A stretch of 50,902 nucleotides of DNA, taken from the NCBI GenBank assembly GCA_945870325.1, contig CAMBRQ010000017.1:1-50902 (forward strand), written 5' to 3'. Shown one piece after another: positions 1 through 7,826 of the stretch; position 1 is the first letter of the stretch, and each line of letters begins with the position of its first letter. Both the position numbers and the translations under genes were made by a program. The notes beneath the pieces were generated by a model. That model made no database searches, was not told the origin of the DNA, and worked only from the letters and a program-made list of their open reading frames with translations. The stretch comes from an uncultured Dorea sp. (GTDB lineage: Bacteria; Bacillota; Clostridia; Lachnospirales; Lachnospiraceae).

Positions 1-2
1 TC

Positions 3-317
3 CCCGTTCATTAAGAGTTACACACGGAGAATGTCAGGCATAGAGGGGAGATTGGGTGGTTCAGTGTCGTAGAAGAGCCGTACAAGCCGTTAATGAAAAA
101 TAGATCTAAAATCAGGATGAATTCTGTGCCACTAGCACAGAATTCAAGAATGTCTGAGCCGGAGAAATCTTCAGATTTGTCCGGTGATTACATTCGGTTC
201 CCGATTTTAGATCTATTTTGAGTCTACGGATTGTAGGCGACTGGAGCCGATACTGAACCACCCAATCTCCCCTCTATGCCGTACACTCTCAAACAACTCT
301 TAAAGAACTAAATTCCC
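3..317. repeat. Structured long-hairpin repeat, copy A
   Basis: A long imperfect inverted repeat. The outer arms 37-65 and 252-280 are perfectly complementary over 29 bp. The next segments (69-92 and 225-246) pair in short blocks. The inner arms 97-113 and 203-219 pair over 17 bp. Two terminal hairpins follow: 119-145 (11-bp stem, 5-nt loop) and 159-184 (12 bp, one mismatch). The folded form would be a long stem ending in a three-way junction. Copies at about 23731-24044 and, inverted and divergent, 23018-23283 share the layout and the end motifs ATGTCAGG and CCGTACAC, while stem sequences differ in both arms together. No ORF is carried. It lies just upstream of a PD-(D/E)XK nuclease gene. 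It could be a non-autonomous mobile element or a structured RNA; it matches no family I can name. Confidence 0.8.
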
Positions 318-447
318 ATTGAAGATATCCCTCATCCATGTTATCCTGTTCTCATAATCCAAACATTCTAAGATTTCTAAACATCAGGACGTTTCGTCGA
401 TTAATCTCAGTGTTTGAATGTATTACAAGATGTTAGGAGGGATGCCT

Positions 448-489
448 ATGATTGCAAGTTCTTGTTTTTGTCCTGTTAAGTTGCTGTAA
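448..489 (+). CDS. Possible 13-codon leader peptide before the Rpn-like gene
   Basis: The ATG at 448 follows the AGGAGGG at 435-441 with good spacing. It opens a 13-residue frame (MIASSCFCPVKLL) that stops at 489, 27 bases before the nuclease gene. It is short enough to be chance. The strong Shine-Dalgarno sequence without any longer gene behind it is the only support. Confidence 0.25.
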   Translation: MIASSCFCPVKLL

Positions 490-516
490 ATTATGATAAG
501 ATAAAGGAGAATAACA

Positions 517-1365
517 ATGAGCAAACCACAAAACAGAATACCATTAAAGGTACTGAACCTTACAAACCGTTTCCTGTTTGATGAAGTGAAGGAAGATCCG
601 CAGATACATCAGGATGCGCTTAGTATCATTTTTGGAAAAGAGATTCCATTATTATCCCATAATGAGACGGAGAAAGAAGTGCGTGTATCACCGCTGGCAC
701 GTTCGATCAGAATGGATGTATTTTCAATGGATGAAGATGATACGGTTTATAATACGGAGATGCAGGATACGAAGAAGTATGATCTTGCGAAACGGAGCAG
801 GTATTACCAGGGTTTGATTGATACTGGTTTTTTGGAGCCGGGAATCCCTGATTACAACCTGTTGAAGACGGTCTATATTATCATGATCATGACGTTTGAC
901 CTGTTTGGATACGGAAAATACCAGTATACGTTTGAGGCAAGGTGCAATGAGGTGCCGGAATGCCTTTTGGAAGACAAGGTGACCAGGATATTCCTGAATA
1001 CTAAGGGGAAGAATGATAACGAGGTATCGGAAGAATTGATAGAATTCCTGCATTATCTGGAAAATACTACGGATGAAGTTGCGGAGAAGTCGGGAAGCGA
1101 GAGGATTCGTCGGATACATGATCGTGTATGTAAGGTGAAGACCAGTGAGGAGGTTGGAATCAGATATATGCAGGCATGGGAAGAAAAGTATTATGAACGC
1201 GAAGAAGGAAGAGAAGAAGGCAGGGAGGAACTGTTAAAAGAACAGATTGCAAAGAAACTGGAGAAGGGAAAGACGTTGGAAGCAATTGCAGATGAAGTGG
1301 AGAAAGATGTTGAGGAGATTCGGGGATTAGTAGAAGAGTTGAAAAATCAGCGTAATGCTATATAG
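517..1365 (+). CDS. Rpn family PD-(D/E)XK nuclease / putative transposase
   Basis: This 282-residue protein looks like the Rpn/PDDEXK_2 (PF12784-type) family, recombination-promoting nucleases often labelled putative transposases. The N-terminus (KVLNLTNRFLFDEVKEDPQI) is the family opening. The segment RMDVFSMDEDDTVYNTEMQ around residues 65-83 supplies the nuclease core: an Asp in the RMDV strand and the later E-x-Q in place of ExK. The C-terminus is highly charged (EREEGREEGREE) and ends in a helix-turn-helix-like segment (KGKTLEAIADEVEKDVEEI), as is common in the family. The start is set by AAAGGAG at 504-510. A terminator follows at 1410. The gene stands alone beside a structured hairpin repeat, a pairing worth testing, since family members promote RecA-independent DNA exchange in E. 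coli. Activity here is inferred only. Confidence 0.85.
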   Translation: MSKPQNRIPLKVLNLTNRFLFDEVKEDPQIHQDALSIIFGKEIPLLSHNETEKEVRVSPLARSIRMDVFSMDEDDTVYNTEMQDTKKYDLAKRSRYYQGLIDTGFLEPGIPDYNLLKTVYIIMIMTFDLFGYGKYQYTFEARCNEVPECLLEDKVTRIFLNTKGKNDNEVSEELIEFLHYLENTTDEVAEKSGSERIRRIHDRVCKVKTSEEVGIRYMQAWEEKYYEREEGREEGREELLKEQIAKKLEKGKTLEAIADEVEKDVEEIRGLVEELKNQRNAI

Positions 1366-1409
1366 AGTGCTATGCTGATTGGAGAGTTTCGAGAACTTCT
1401 GAAGAAAGG

Positions 1410-1452
1410 GAACAGTTTGTATAGTTGAAAAACTTGCGAACTGTTCTTTTTT
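1410..1452 (+). terminator. Intrinsic terminator after the Rpn-like gene
   Basis: Arms 1410-1419 and 1437-1446 (GAACAGTTTG / CGAACTGTTC, one G-T pair) are followed by six Ts. Confidence 0.8.
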
Positions 1453-1502
1453 GCATCATAGTAATATCATAAAATATAAATAGAATATTAATATAATATG
1501 TG

Positions 1503-1531
1503 TTGACAAACTATATTATACAAAATATAAT
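1503..1531 (+). promoter_or_regulatory. Consensus sigma-A promoter of the padR operon
   Basis: TTGACA (1503-1508) and TATAAT (1526-1531) are separated by exactly 17 bp. The whole region 1480-1575 is very AT-rich. It lies about 80 bp before the padR start. Confidence 0.85.
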
Positions 1532-1542
1532 ATATGTATAAA

Positions 1543-1572
1543 AACAATATTGTAAATCAGAATAATATTGTT
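1543..1572. promoter_or_regulatory. Candidate PadR operator (inverted repeat)
   Basis: AACAATATT (1543-1551) and AATATTGTT (1564-1572) form a perfect 9-bp inverted repeat with a 12-bp centre, just downstream of the promoter and upstream of padR. PadR proteins usually bind such dyads and repress their own operon. Binding here is inferred. Confidence 0.5.
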
Positions 1573-1612
1573 CTTGAAAATATGATTAGATTCCGAGCAA
1601 AGGGGTGAGAAT

Positions 1613-1936
1613 ATGGTATTTAACACCGGAGCAGCCCTTCTTGATGCTATCGTGTTGGCGGTTGTGTCCAGGGAGAGAGAAGGAACTTATGGATATAAGA
1701 TCACTCAAGATGTAAGAAGAACCATTGAAGTGTCTGAATCCACATTGTATCCTGTGCTGCGAAGACTGCAAAAGGATGAATGTCTGGAAGTATATGACAG
1801 ACAATTTGACGGACGGAACCGGCGTTACTATAAGGTGACGGAGAAGGGGATGGCGCAGTTGAATCTATACCAGGCAGAGTGGAAGAGTTATTCTATGAAG
1901 ATTAATGAATTGTTTGAGGGAGGTGTATCTGCATGA
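1613..1936 (+). CDS. PadR family transcriptional regulator
   Basis: This 107-residue winged-helix protein matches PadR-type repressors in length and motif: GTYGYKITQDV at residues 23-33, then ESTLYPVLRRLQKDECLEVYDRQFDGRNRRYYKVTEKG, the recognition helix plus beta wing. It is probably dimeric and cytoplasmic and likely senses a ligand or stress. The start is supported by AAAGGGGTGAGA upstream. It is the first gene of a four-gene operon and overlaps the next gene by 4 bp (ATGA). A dyad at 1543-1572 suggests autoregulation. PadR followed by HAAS/DUF1700, DUF4097 and PspC genes is a common Firmicutes envelope-stress arrangement, so it probably controls that membrane module. The inducing signal cannot be read from the sequence. 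Confidence 0.92.
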   Translation: MVFNTGAALLDAIVLAVVSREREGTYGYKITQDVRRTIEVSESTLYPVLRRLQKDECLEVYDRQFDGRNRRYYKVTEKGMAQLNLYQAEWKSYSMKINELFEGGVSA

Positions 1937-2745
1937 ATCGCATAGAATTTATGACAGAATTAGCGGCATTACTGCAGGATGTGCCGGTAGAAGAACGTGT
2001 GGAAGCGATGCAGTATTATAATGACTACTTTGATGATGCAGGAGAAGAGAATGAACAACAGGTGATCTTGGAATTAGGCAGTCCTAAGAAAGTTGCGGCA
2101 ACTATTAAGGCAGATCTCGCAAATCAAGAAGAACAAGGTGAGTATACCGAGAACGGCTATACAGATACGAGATTTGAAAAGAAGGATATGCCAGCAGACA
2201 GAAGTGCCTACAGAAGTGAAAGCCAGGAACGCAGAAGCCAGGAGAGTAGTGGTCAGGAAAGTGGCTATCAGAAAAGTGGTTATCGGGGAGGCGGTTATCG
2301 GGATGGCGGCTATCAGAATGGAGAGTATCAGGGGCATGGATATGCGAGCGACGGAGAACAGCCAAAATCGAATAAGACATTAAAAGTTGCTCTGATTGTG
2401 ATTCTTATAATCGTAGCGTCTCCAATTGTACTTCCGATTCTGCTGGGGATTGCAGCAGTAGTATTTGGCATGATCATGGTGGCCGCCGTATTGTTTGTCT
2501 CATTGGTAATTGCTTCAGTTGCAGTCGTATTTGCCGGTGTATGTGTATTCATATCGGGTCTGGTAAGTCTGATTCCTGAGATAGCGGTTGGGCTGGCATT
2601 GATAGGAACGGGGTTGATTCTGACGGTGATCGGAGTGATTGCTACAGTGGCAAGTGTAAAACTTTGCATCGTAGTATTCCCGGGGATTTGCAGAGGAATC
2701 GTATGGATCTGCCGCTGGCCATTTCAGAGAAGGGCGGTGGCATAG
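1933..2745 (+). CDS. HAAS/DUF1700 domain membrane protein
   Basis: The 270-residue protein begins with a HAAS/DUF1700-like domain (residues 1-65: MNRIEFMTELAALLQDVPVEERVEAMQYYNDYFDDAGEENE in outline), typical of proteins encoded beside PadR regulators. A low-complexity linker follows (about residues 95-140), made of repeated Tyr-Gly-Ser-Gln units. The C-terminal half (about 148-255) has three or four hydrophobic helices, so the protein sits in the cytoplasmic membrane with the HAAS domain inside. It overlaps padR and its stop codon directly abuts the next start, so it is translationally coupled. The likely role is partner or target of the PadR system in membrane-stress response; no enzymatic motif is visible. 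Confidence 0.85.
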   Translation: MNRIEFMTELAALLQDVPVEERVEAMQYYNDYFDDAGEENEQQVILELGSPKKVAATIKADLANQEEQGEYTENGYTDTRFEKKDMPADRSAYRSESQERRSQESSGQESGYQKSGYRGGGYRDGGYQNGEYQGHGYASDGEQPKSNKTLKVALIVILIIVASPIVLPILLGIAAVVFGMIMVAAVLFVSLVIASVAVVFAGVCVFISGLVSLIPEIAVGLALIGTGLILTVIGVIATVASVKLCIVVFPGICRGIVWICRWPFQRRAVA

Positions 2746-3588
2746 ATGAGACGAGGATGGAAAATATTCTGGATCGTATGTGGTGCTGTGGTGATTGTCG
2801 GGCTGGCATGTTGTGCGGCTGCATGGGGAATGGGAGTTACGACAGATATGCTTCATGGACGTTTCTCGAATGGAATCGGATGGGTAAGAGGTGAGACCAG
2901 AGACAGCGGCAAATATCTTGCGGAAGATATCCGCCAGACCTATACCGATGTACGGGAGATTGACGTGGAGATATTTGCAGGAGAAGTGAATTTCTTTTCC
3001 TCTAGTGATAATGAGATTGTAGTAGAGACAGAGGGAATCAGTGAGGATCTAGGTTTTAAATGTTACATGGATGGTGATGAATTAAAACTTACGACTAAGA
3101 AAAAACTATTTCATATGAATAATGTGGGAGTAGGAAGCATTAATGTGTATATTCCACGTCAGATGCAGTTTGAGGAGGTATCGTTGGATCTGGCAGCGGG
3201 AACTCTGTTTGTTGAGGAGATATGTGCAAATAGTCTGTCGGTTAATGTGGATGCCGGAGAAGCGATTATAGATGATTTTGATGCAAAAGAGGCTAATCTC
3301 GAATGTGGTGCAGGAACCATTACTGCTGGAGGGGTGGTTGCGCAAGAGATTGATATGGAATGCGGAATAGGAAGCATCACTTACACAGCAGTTGGTTGTG
3401 AAGAGGATTATAACTATGATATTGAATGCGGCGTTGGGGAAGTAATCTGCGGCGACAGCAGTTATTCCGGACTTGGAGCAGATAAGACGATTGATAATCA
3501 GGCGCAGAAAGAGATTAACATTGAGTGTGGTGTTGGTTCTGTCACGATTGATTTTGATAAAACCAGCCATCATAGTGAAGAACATTAA
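2746..3588 (+). CDS. DUF4097-type beta-strand repeat membrane protein
   Basis: This 280-residue protein has one N-terminal transmembrane helix (about residues 6-28, IFWIVCGAVVIVGLACCAAAWG). The rest is a long repetitive beta region in which the motif ECG(A/I/V)G(T/S/E)(I/V) recurs (ECGAGTI, ECGIGSI, ECGVGEV, ECGVGSV). This pattern is typical of DUF4097/DUF4098-type right-handed beta structures, loosely called putative adhesins, found in Lia- and PadR-linked operons. The beta part probably faces outward. It starts one base after the preceding stop. The Cys in each repeat is regular and may be structural. No catalytic residues are evident; the exact function is unknown. Confidence 0.82.
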   Translation: MRRGWKIFWIVCGAVVIVGLACCAAAWGMGVTTDMLHGRFSNGIGWVRGETRDSGKYLAEDIRQTYTDVREIDVEIFAGEVNFFSSSDNEIVVETEGISEDLGFKCYMDGDELKLTTKKKLFHMNNVGVGSINVYIPRQMQFEEVSLDLAAGTLFVEEICANSLSVNVDAGEAIIDDFDAKEANLECGAGTITAGGVVAQEIDMECGIGSITYTAVGCEEDYNYDIECGVGEVICGDSSYSGLGADKTIDNQAQKEINIECGVGSVTIDFDKTSHHSEEH

Positions 3589-3606
3589 TTTAAGGAGGAA
3601 GATTAG

Positions 3607-3801
3607 ATGGAACCGAAGAGATTATATCGTTCAAGAGAAGATCGTATGATATGTGGAGTATGTGGAGGAGTTGCAGAATATTTTAATGTAGATCCGACGA
3701 TTATCAGATTAGTGGTTGCAATATTTGGATTTACGGGAACCGGAATTTTTGTGTATATTCTGGCGGCGATTATTATGCCGGAGGGACCAAGGAGGTATTA
3801 A
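3607..3801 (+). CDS. PspC domain protein
   Basis: This 64-residue protein is a stand-alone PspC domain. The N-terminus KRLYRSREDRMICGVCGGVAEYFNVDPTIIRL is the PspC signature, followed by one transmembrane helix (residues 36-57) ending IIMPEGP. PspC proteins sit in the inner membrane and help sense or buffer membrane damage. A strong AAGGAGGAAG site precedes the ATG. It is the last gene of the padR operon, directly before a terminator, which fits an envelope-stress module. Confidence 0.93.
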   Translation: MEPKRLYRSREDRMICGVCGGVAEYFNVDPTIIRLVVAIFGFTGTGIFVYILAAIIMPEGPRRY

Positions 3802-3806
3802 AATAG

Positions 3807-3846
3807 GGGGAATGTGGCGGAGGTGGATGCCACATTCCCCGCTTTT
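3807..3846 (+). terminator. Intrinsic terminator of the padR operon
   Basis: GGGGAATGTGGC (3807-3818) pairs perfectly with GCCACATTCCCC (3829-3840), followed by GCTTTTG. The stem is strong and GC-rich. Confidence 0.85.
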
Positions 3847-3902
3847 GTATATCCTTTTCAAAACCTGTCAATACTTACTAGAAAAATGAAAGGGGTATAC
3901 AC

Positions 3903-4106
3903 ATGTCAGCAAAAAAGAACAAGCCTATCAAATTAGATGAACTAACCCAGGAAGAAAAATTGAAATACGAGATAGCCGAAGAACTAGGTCTTCTTGACAA
4001 GGTGATGCAGGAGGGGTGGAAATCTCTTTCTTCTAAAGAAACCGGACGAATCGGAGGATTGATGACAAAGAAGAAAAAAGAACTGGACAGAAAAACAACA
4101 GAATAA
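3903..4106 (+). CDS. Alpha/beta-type small acid-soluble spore protein (SASP)
   Basis: The 67-residue protein carries the hallmarks of alpha/beta SASPs, which coat DNA in dormant spores and are degraded by the Gpr protease at germination. KYEIAEELGL at residues 22-31 corresponds to the Gpr cleavage region (the EIA core). GWKSLSSKETGRIGGLMTKK is the conserved C-terminal DNA-binding stretch. A GAAAGGGG site precedes the ATG. It is monocistronic. A weak sigma-G-like pair (GTATA near 3847 and AATACTTA near 3870) lies upstream but is not decisive. The gene is direct evidence that the organism belongs to a spore-forming lineage. Confidence 0.9.
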   Translation: MSAKKNKPIKLDELTQEEKLKYEIAEELGLLDKVMQEGWKSLSSKETGRIGGLMTKKKKELDRKTTE

Positions 4107-4136
4107 AAGAACGGAATAAAAGAACGGAATAAAAAG
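4101..4136. repeat. 13-bp tandem repeat at the SASP stop codon
   Basis: The unit GAATAAAAGAACG occurs at 4101-4113 and 4114-4126, then a partial third copy at 4127-4136. The SASP stop codon lies inside the first unit. Probably replication slippage. Confidence 0.85.
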
Positions 4137-4186
4137 TAACAGAAATATTAAGAATATTAATTAGTGTGAACATTTGGCGATAAAGG

Positions 4187-4215
4187 TTGAAAATAGGATA
4201 TCCATTTGCTATAAT
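4187..4215 (+). promoter_or_regulatory. Sigma-A promoter of the WecG-like gene
   Basis: TTGAAA (4187-4192) and TATAAT (4210-4215) have a 17-bp spacer, 36 bp before the ATG at 4251. Confidence 0.8.
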
Positions 4216-4250
4216 CGAAAAACTGGTAATAACGAATTGCAGGTGGAGAT

Positions 4251-4922
4251 ATGAGCAATAAGATTAATGTTTTAGATATAGATATAGATAACTGTTCGGC
4301 TAAGGAAGCGATGAAGAAGACCGTGGAATACATGGGAACGGAGCCGGTGAATATTATAGAGATGGCAACGGTAGATGGGCTGATGCAGATGGATAATATG
4401 CTGCAGTTGAAAGAAGATGTCCGTAATTTTGACCTGGTTCTGGCGGGAGATAAGACGATACTTGAAGCGGCGGATATTACGGACCGCAAGTATCTGCAAG
4501 AGACAGAAGGACGTGTTTTTCTTAAGATGTTCATGAGATATCTGCATAAGAACCATAAGAGAATCTATCTTCTGGTAGAGTCCGAAGAAGAAGGGCAGGA
4601 GTTCTATGAGTATTTGCAGCGTCATTATGGAGGATTGCAGATTATCGGAATGGCGAAGGTCTCGGCGCAGAACAGGGCGGATGATATGCTGGTGAATGCG
4701 ATTAACGGTGGCGAAGTAGACTGTATACTGGCAGCGCTTGCTGCTCCGCTGCAGGAAGAGTTTATTGTAAAGAATAAGAGTCTTCTGGATGTTCGGTTAT
4801 GGGTAGGTCTTGGCAAAGAGAATGTACCGATTCGAAAGGCAGGAATCGGACAAGGGCGGTTTACACAGTTTGTTGTTAAGCGCATTTTTAAGAAAGAGAT
4901 AGAGAAAAGAAAGTGCAGATAA
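4251..4922 (+). CDS. Divergent WecG/TagA/CpsF family glycosyltransferase-like protein
   Basis: The 223-residue protein has the size and overall pattern of the WecG/TagA/CpsF fold, enzymes that transfer N-acetylmannosamine or a related sugar to a lipid-linked acceptor in wall teichoic acid or antigen synthesis. The RIYLLVESEEEGQEFYEYLQRHY segment matches the second Rossmann-like half, and the C-terminus (GLGKENVPIRKAGIGQGRF) the family tail. The usual substrate-site motifs are altered: the TPN segment reads EMATVDG and the ADG motif reads LAGDKTI. It may therefore use a different substrate or be non-catalytic. It is monocistronic, with its own promoter and terminator. GGTGGAGAT precedes the ATG. 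Confidence 0.6.
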   Translation: MSNKINVLDIDIDNCSAKEAMKKTVEYMGTEPVNIIEMATVDGLMQMDNMLQLKEDVRNFDLVLAGDKTILEAADITDRKYLQETEGRVFLKMFMRYLHKNHKRIYLLVESEEEGQEFYEYLQRHYGGLQIIGMAKVSAQNRADDMLVNAINGGEVDCILAALAAPLQEEFIVKNKSLLDVRLWVGLGKENVPIRKAGIGQGRFTQFVVKRIFKKEIEKRKCR

Positions 4923-4973
4923 CTTTTCGTCACTATGTACATGGATAATATCTTAATAAATTCATAAAATCTT

Positions 4974-5016
4974 GAGGAAATCAACAAAAATATGTGATTT
5001 CCTCTTTATTTTTTTG
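4974..5016 (+). terminator. Intrinsic terminator
   Basis: GAGGAAATCA (4974-4983) pairs with TGATTTCCTC (4995-5004) and is followed by a T-rich run. Confidence 0.85.
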
Positions 5017-5118
5017 TCTATATATATTAATATAGAGACTAACGATATACATTTTTAACATTCTTGTAACTAATTTGTTGTGAAAAATGCATATTGAAAT
5101 GAGTGGAGGAGATAGAAT

Positions 5119-6207
5119 ATGATATCTAATCAAATACTTCAAAATACAATTGAAGGATTGAAAGGGATTACACGTATCGATTTCTGTGTAATGGACACGG
5201 ATGGCAAATCCCTTGCCAGCACATTTTCAGAGCAGGAGAACTATGAAGACGAAGTAGTATCCTTTGTTGATTCACCGGCAGATAGTCAGGTGGTGCAGGG
5301 GTATCAGTTCTTTAAGATCTTCGATGAGCATCAATTGGAATATATACTTCTTGCCAATGGCGGCAGTGATGATGTGTATATGGTGGGAAAGATTGCAGCA
5401 TTCCAGATTCAGAATCTTCTGATTGCTTATAAAGAGCGTTTTGATAAGGATAATTTTATTAAAAATCTGCTGCTTGATAACCTGCTTTTAGTAGATATTT
5501 ATAATCGTGCCAAAAAATTACATATTGACACAGAGGTAAGACGTGTTATCTTTATTATTGAGACGAAGCACGAGAAGGACAGCAATGCCCTTGATAATGT
5601 GCGCAATCTGTTAGGCAACAGGGCGAAGGATTTTGTGACGGCGGTTGATGAGAAGAATATCATTGTTGTCAAAGAACTGGAGCCAGGTGACGGACATATG
5701 GAACTGGAGAAGACAGCGCAGAATCTGTATACTCTTCTGAAAGAGGATGGAGAAGAGGAGGTTCTGATTGCATATGGAACCATAGTCAATGACATCAAAG
5801 AAGTGTCAAAATCATACAAAGAGGCAAAACTGGCATTGGATGTCGGCAAGATCTTCTTTAGCGAAAGGAATGTGATTGCGTATAGTGCTTTGGGAATTGG
5901 GCGCTTGATCTATCAGCTTCCGATTCCATTGTGTAAGATGTTCATACGTGAGATTTTTGAGGGGAAATCGCCGGATGATTTCGATGAGGAGACGTTGACT
6001 ACGATTAACAAATTCTTTGAGAATAATCTGAACGTATCAGAGACATCTAGACAATTATATATTCATCGTAATACACTGGTATACCGGCTCGACAAATTAC
6101 AGAAGAGTACAGGGCTGGATCTGCGTGTGTTCGAAGATGCCATTACTTTTAAGATCGCACTTATGGTTGTGAAGTATATGAAGTATATGGAGTCACTGGA
6201 GTATTAA
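5119..6207 (+). CDS. PucR/CdaR-type helix-turn-helix regulator
   Basis: This 362-residue protein ends in a PucR-type HTH (about residues 295-355): TTINKFFENNLNVSETSRQLYIHRNTLVYRLDKLQ, with the diagnostic HRNT-x-x-YRL core. The N-terminal two thirds have no transmembrane helix and look like a cytoplasmic ligand-sensing region, with a GGDEF-like CdaR middle region around residues 130-280. GGAGGAGATAG precedes the ATG. It is the first gene of a run with ftsE, ftsX, an M23 and an S41 peptidase, 16 bp before ftsE, so it may control cell-wall remodelling. The family usually activates metabolic genes, and the ligand is unknown. Confidence 0.85.
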   Translation: MISNQILQNTIEGLKGITRIDFCVMDTDGKSLASTFSEQENYEDEVVSFVDSPADSQVVQGYQFFKIFDEHQLEYILLANGGSDDVYMVGKIAAFQIQNLLIAYKERFDKDNFIKNLLLDNLLLVDIYNRAKKLHIDTEVRRVIFIIETKHEKDSNALDNVRNLLGNRAKDFVTAVDEKNIIVVKELEPGDGHMELEKTAQNLYTLLKEDGEEEVLIAYGTIVNDIKEVSKSYKEAKLALDVGKIFFSERNVIAYSALGIGRLIYQLPIPLCKMFIREIFEGKSPDDFDEETLTTINKFFENNLNVSETSRQLYIHRNTLVYRLDKLQKSTGLDLRVFEDAITFKIALMVVKYMKYMESLEY

Positions 6208-6223
6208 TAATCAGGAGGAAATT

Positions 6224-6910
6224 ATGATTGAATTAAAAGAAGTAACGAAAGAGTACTCTAAAGGGGTTGCAGCTCTGAATGGTATTAACCTGACGGTTGA
6301 GCAGGGAGAGTTTGTATTCATCGTAGGGGACAGTGGATCAGGAAAGTCGACTTTGATTAAGTTGATTATGAAGGAATTGGAGCCTACATCCGGATCGATC
6401 GTTGTGAATGGACAGGAACTGACTAGGATGAGACACAGGAAGATTCCGATGTACAGAAGAGGAATCGGAGTTGTGTTCCAGGATTTCCGTCTGTTAAAAG
6501 ATAGAAATATTTATGACAATATTGCATTTGCACTGCGGGTTACGGAGAAACCAACTCGTGTGATTAAAAGAAAAGTACCGGCGGCATTGTCGCTGGTTGG
6601 TTTGGCACAGAAATATAAGTCATATCCGAAGGAACTCTCAGGTGGTGAGCAACAGCGTGTTGCCATTGCCCGGGCGATTGTAAATGAGCCGGCGATTCTG
6701 CTGGCAGATGAGCCTACCGGTAACCTGGATCCGACGAATTCATGGGAGATTATGAAACTGTTGGAAGAGGCGAATGACAGAGGAACAACCGTACTGGTTG
6801 TTACACATAACCAGGAGATTGTAAACGAGATGAAGAAGCGAGTTATTACAATGAAAAAGGGAGTCATTGTAAGCGACGAGAAAAAAGGTGGGTATAATAA
6901 TGAGAATTAG
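6224..6910 (+). CDS. ftsE: Cell-division ATP-binding protein FtsE
   Basis: This 228-residue ABC ATPase has the FtsE length and pattern. Walker A is GDSGSGKST (about residues 36-44), the Q loop lies at VVFQDFRLL, the signature is LSGGEQQRVAIARA, Walker B is ILLADEPTGNLDP and the switch His is in VVTHNQ. FtsE hydrolyses ATP in the cytoplasm and drives conformational change in FtsX, which activates a periplasmic or extracellular peptidoglycan hydrolase during division or elongation. AGGAGG sits 6 bases before the ATG. The 3' end overlaps ftsX by 11 bp. The peptidase two genes down is the likely activated hydrolase. Confidence 0.97.
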   Translation: MIELKEVTKEYSKGVAALNGINLTVEQGEFVFIVGDSGSGKSTLIKLIMKELEPTSGSIVVNGQELTRMRHRKIPMYRRGIGVVFQDFRLLKDRNIYDNIAFALRVTEKPTRVIKRKVPAALSLVGLAQKYKSYPKELSGGEQQRVAIARAIVNEPAILLADEPTGNLDPTNSWEIMKLLEEANDRGTTVLVVTHNQEIVNEMKKRVITMKKGVIVSDEKKGGYNNEN

Positions 6911-7808
6911 TACATTTGGATATTCGATGAAACAAGGGGTAAAGAACATAGGAAGAAATAAAATGTTTTCCGTTGCATCTATTGCGACGATGGCAGCATG
7001 TATCTTCCTGTTCGGTCTGTTCTATTCCATCGTAGTGAATTTTAACTATATTGTGGAAAAGGCAGAGGAAGGCGTAGCAATTACCGTATTCTTTGATGAA
7101 GAGACGACACAGGCCGAGAAGGATAAGATCGGCAAACAGCTCGAGAAGGCAGATGGCGTGCTGGAAGTCAATTATGTCAGTGCAGATGAAGCATGGGATA
7201 CATTCAAGGATGAATATTTTGGTGAGTCTGGTGATCTTGCTGAAGGTTTTAAGAGTGACAATCCGCTGGCGAACTCAGATAACTATGAAGTATACATGGC
7301 AGACGTATCAAAACAGAAGGATGTTGTGGCATTTGCAGAAGGTTTAGATGGGGTCCGAAAGGTCAATAAGTCAGATGTGGTTGCAAAGACATTAACGAGT
7401 GTGAACAAACTGGTAGGATATGTATCTGTTGCGATTATTGCGATCCTGTTGGCAGTATCTGTATTCCTGATCAGTAATACGGTTACAATGGGTATTACGG
7501 TAAGGCGTGAAGAGATTGCGATTATGAAGTACATAGGTGCGAAGGATGGATTCGTCCGTGCGCCTTTCGTGATCGAAGGTCTGATTATTGGGGCGGTAGG
7601 AGCGGTAATTCCGCTTGTTATGCTGTATTTTATGTATGATAAGGCTGTTTCATATATTATGACAAGATTCAGCCTGCTGAATAATATTGTAGACTTCCTT
7701 CCGGTAGTAGATGTATACAGGACATTGCTTCCAGTAGGAATCGCACTGGGTGTAGGAATTGGTTTTGTAGGAAGTTTCTTTACGATCCGCAAGCACTTGA
7801 AGGTATAA
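6900..7808 (+). CDS. ftsX: Cell-division permease-like protein FtsX
   Basis: FtsX is 302 residues from the ATG at 6900. An in-frame GTG at 6888 is possible, but AAAGGTGG at 6884-6891 places the start at 6900. It has one N-terminal transmembrane helix (about 23-48), a large extracellular loop (about 50-165) that in this family contacts the wall hydrolase, and three C-terminal helices (FtsX/MacB-like) with the usual RREEIAIMKYIGA coupling segment. It forms a complex with FtsE. It is followed after 18 bp by a coiled-coil M23 peptidase, which is the obvious partner. Confidence 0.96.
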   Translation: MRISTFGYSMKQGVKNIGRNKMFSVASIATMAACIFLFGLFYSIVVNFNYIVEKAEEGVAITVFFDEETTQAEKDKIGKQLEKADGVLEVNYVSADEAWDTFKDEYFGESGDLAEGFKSDNPLANSDNYEVYMADVSKQKDVVAFAEGLDGVRKVNKSDVVAKTLTSVNKLVGYVSVAIIAILLAVSVFLISNTVTMGITVRREEIAIMKYIGAKDGFVRAPFVIEGLIIGAVGAVIPLVMLYFMYDKAVSYIMTRFSLLNNIVDFLPVVDVYRTLLPVGIALGVGIGFVGSFFTIRKHLKV

Positions 7809-7826
7809 TATATGTGGAGGGTACAT

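Noticed and set aside
724..1119. Minus-strand ORF of 131 codons within the Rpn-like gene
   Set aside because: It is antisense to a clearly recognisable family member, has no ribosome site and no protein-like motif.
3847..3877. Sigma-G promoter for the SASP gene
   Set aside because: GTATA and AATACTTA are only loosely like the -35 and -10 boxes; biologically expected but not decisive.
4101..4136. CRISPR-like repeat
   Set aside because: The 13-bp units are directly adjacent with no spacers and only 2.8 copies; simple slippage repeat.
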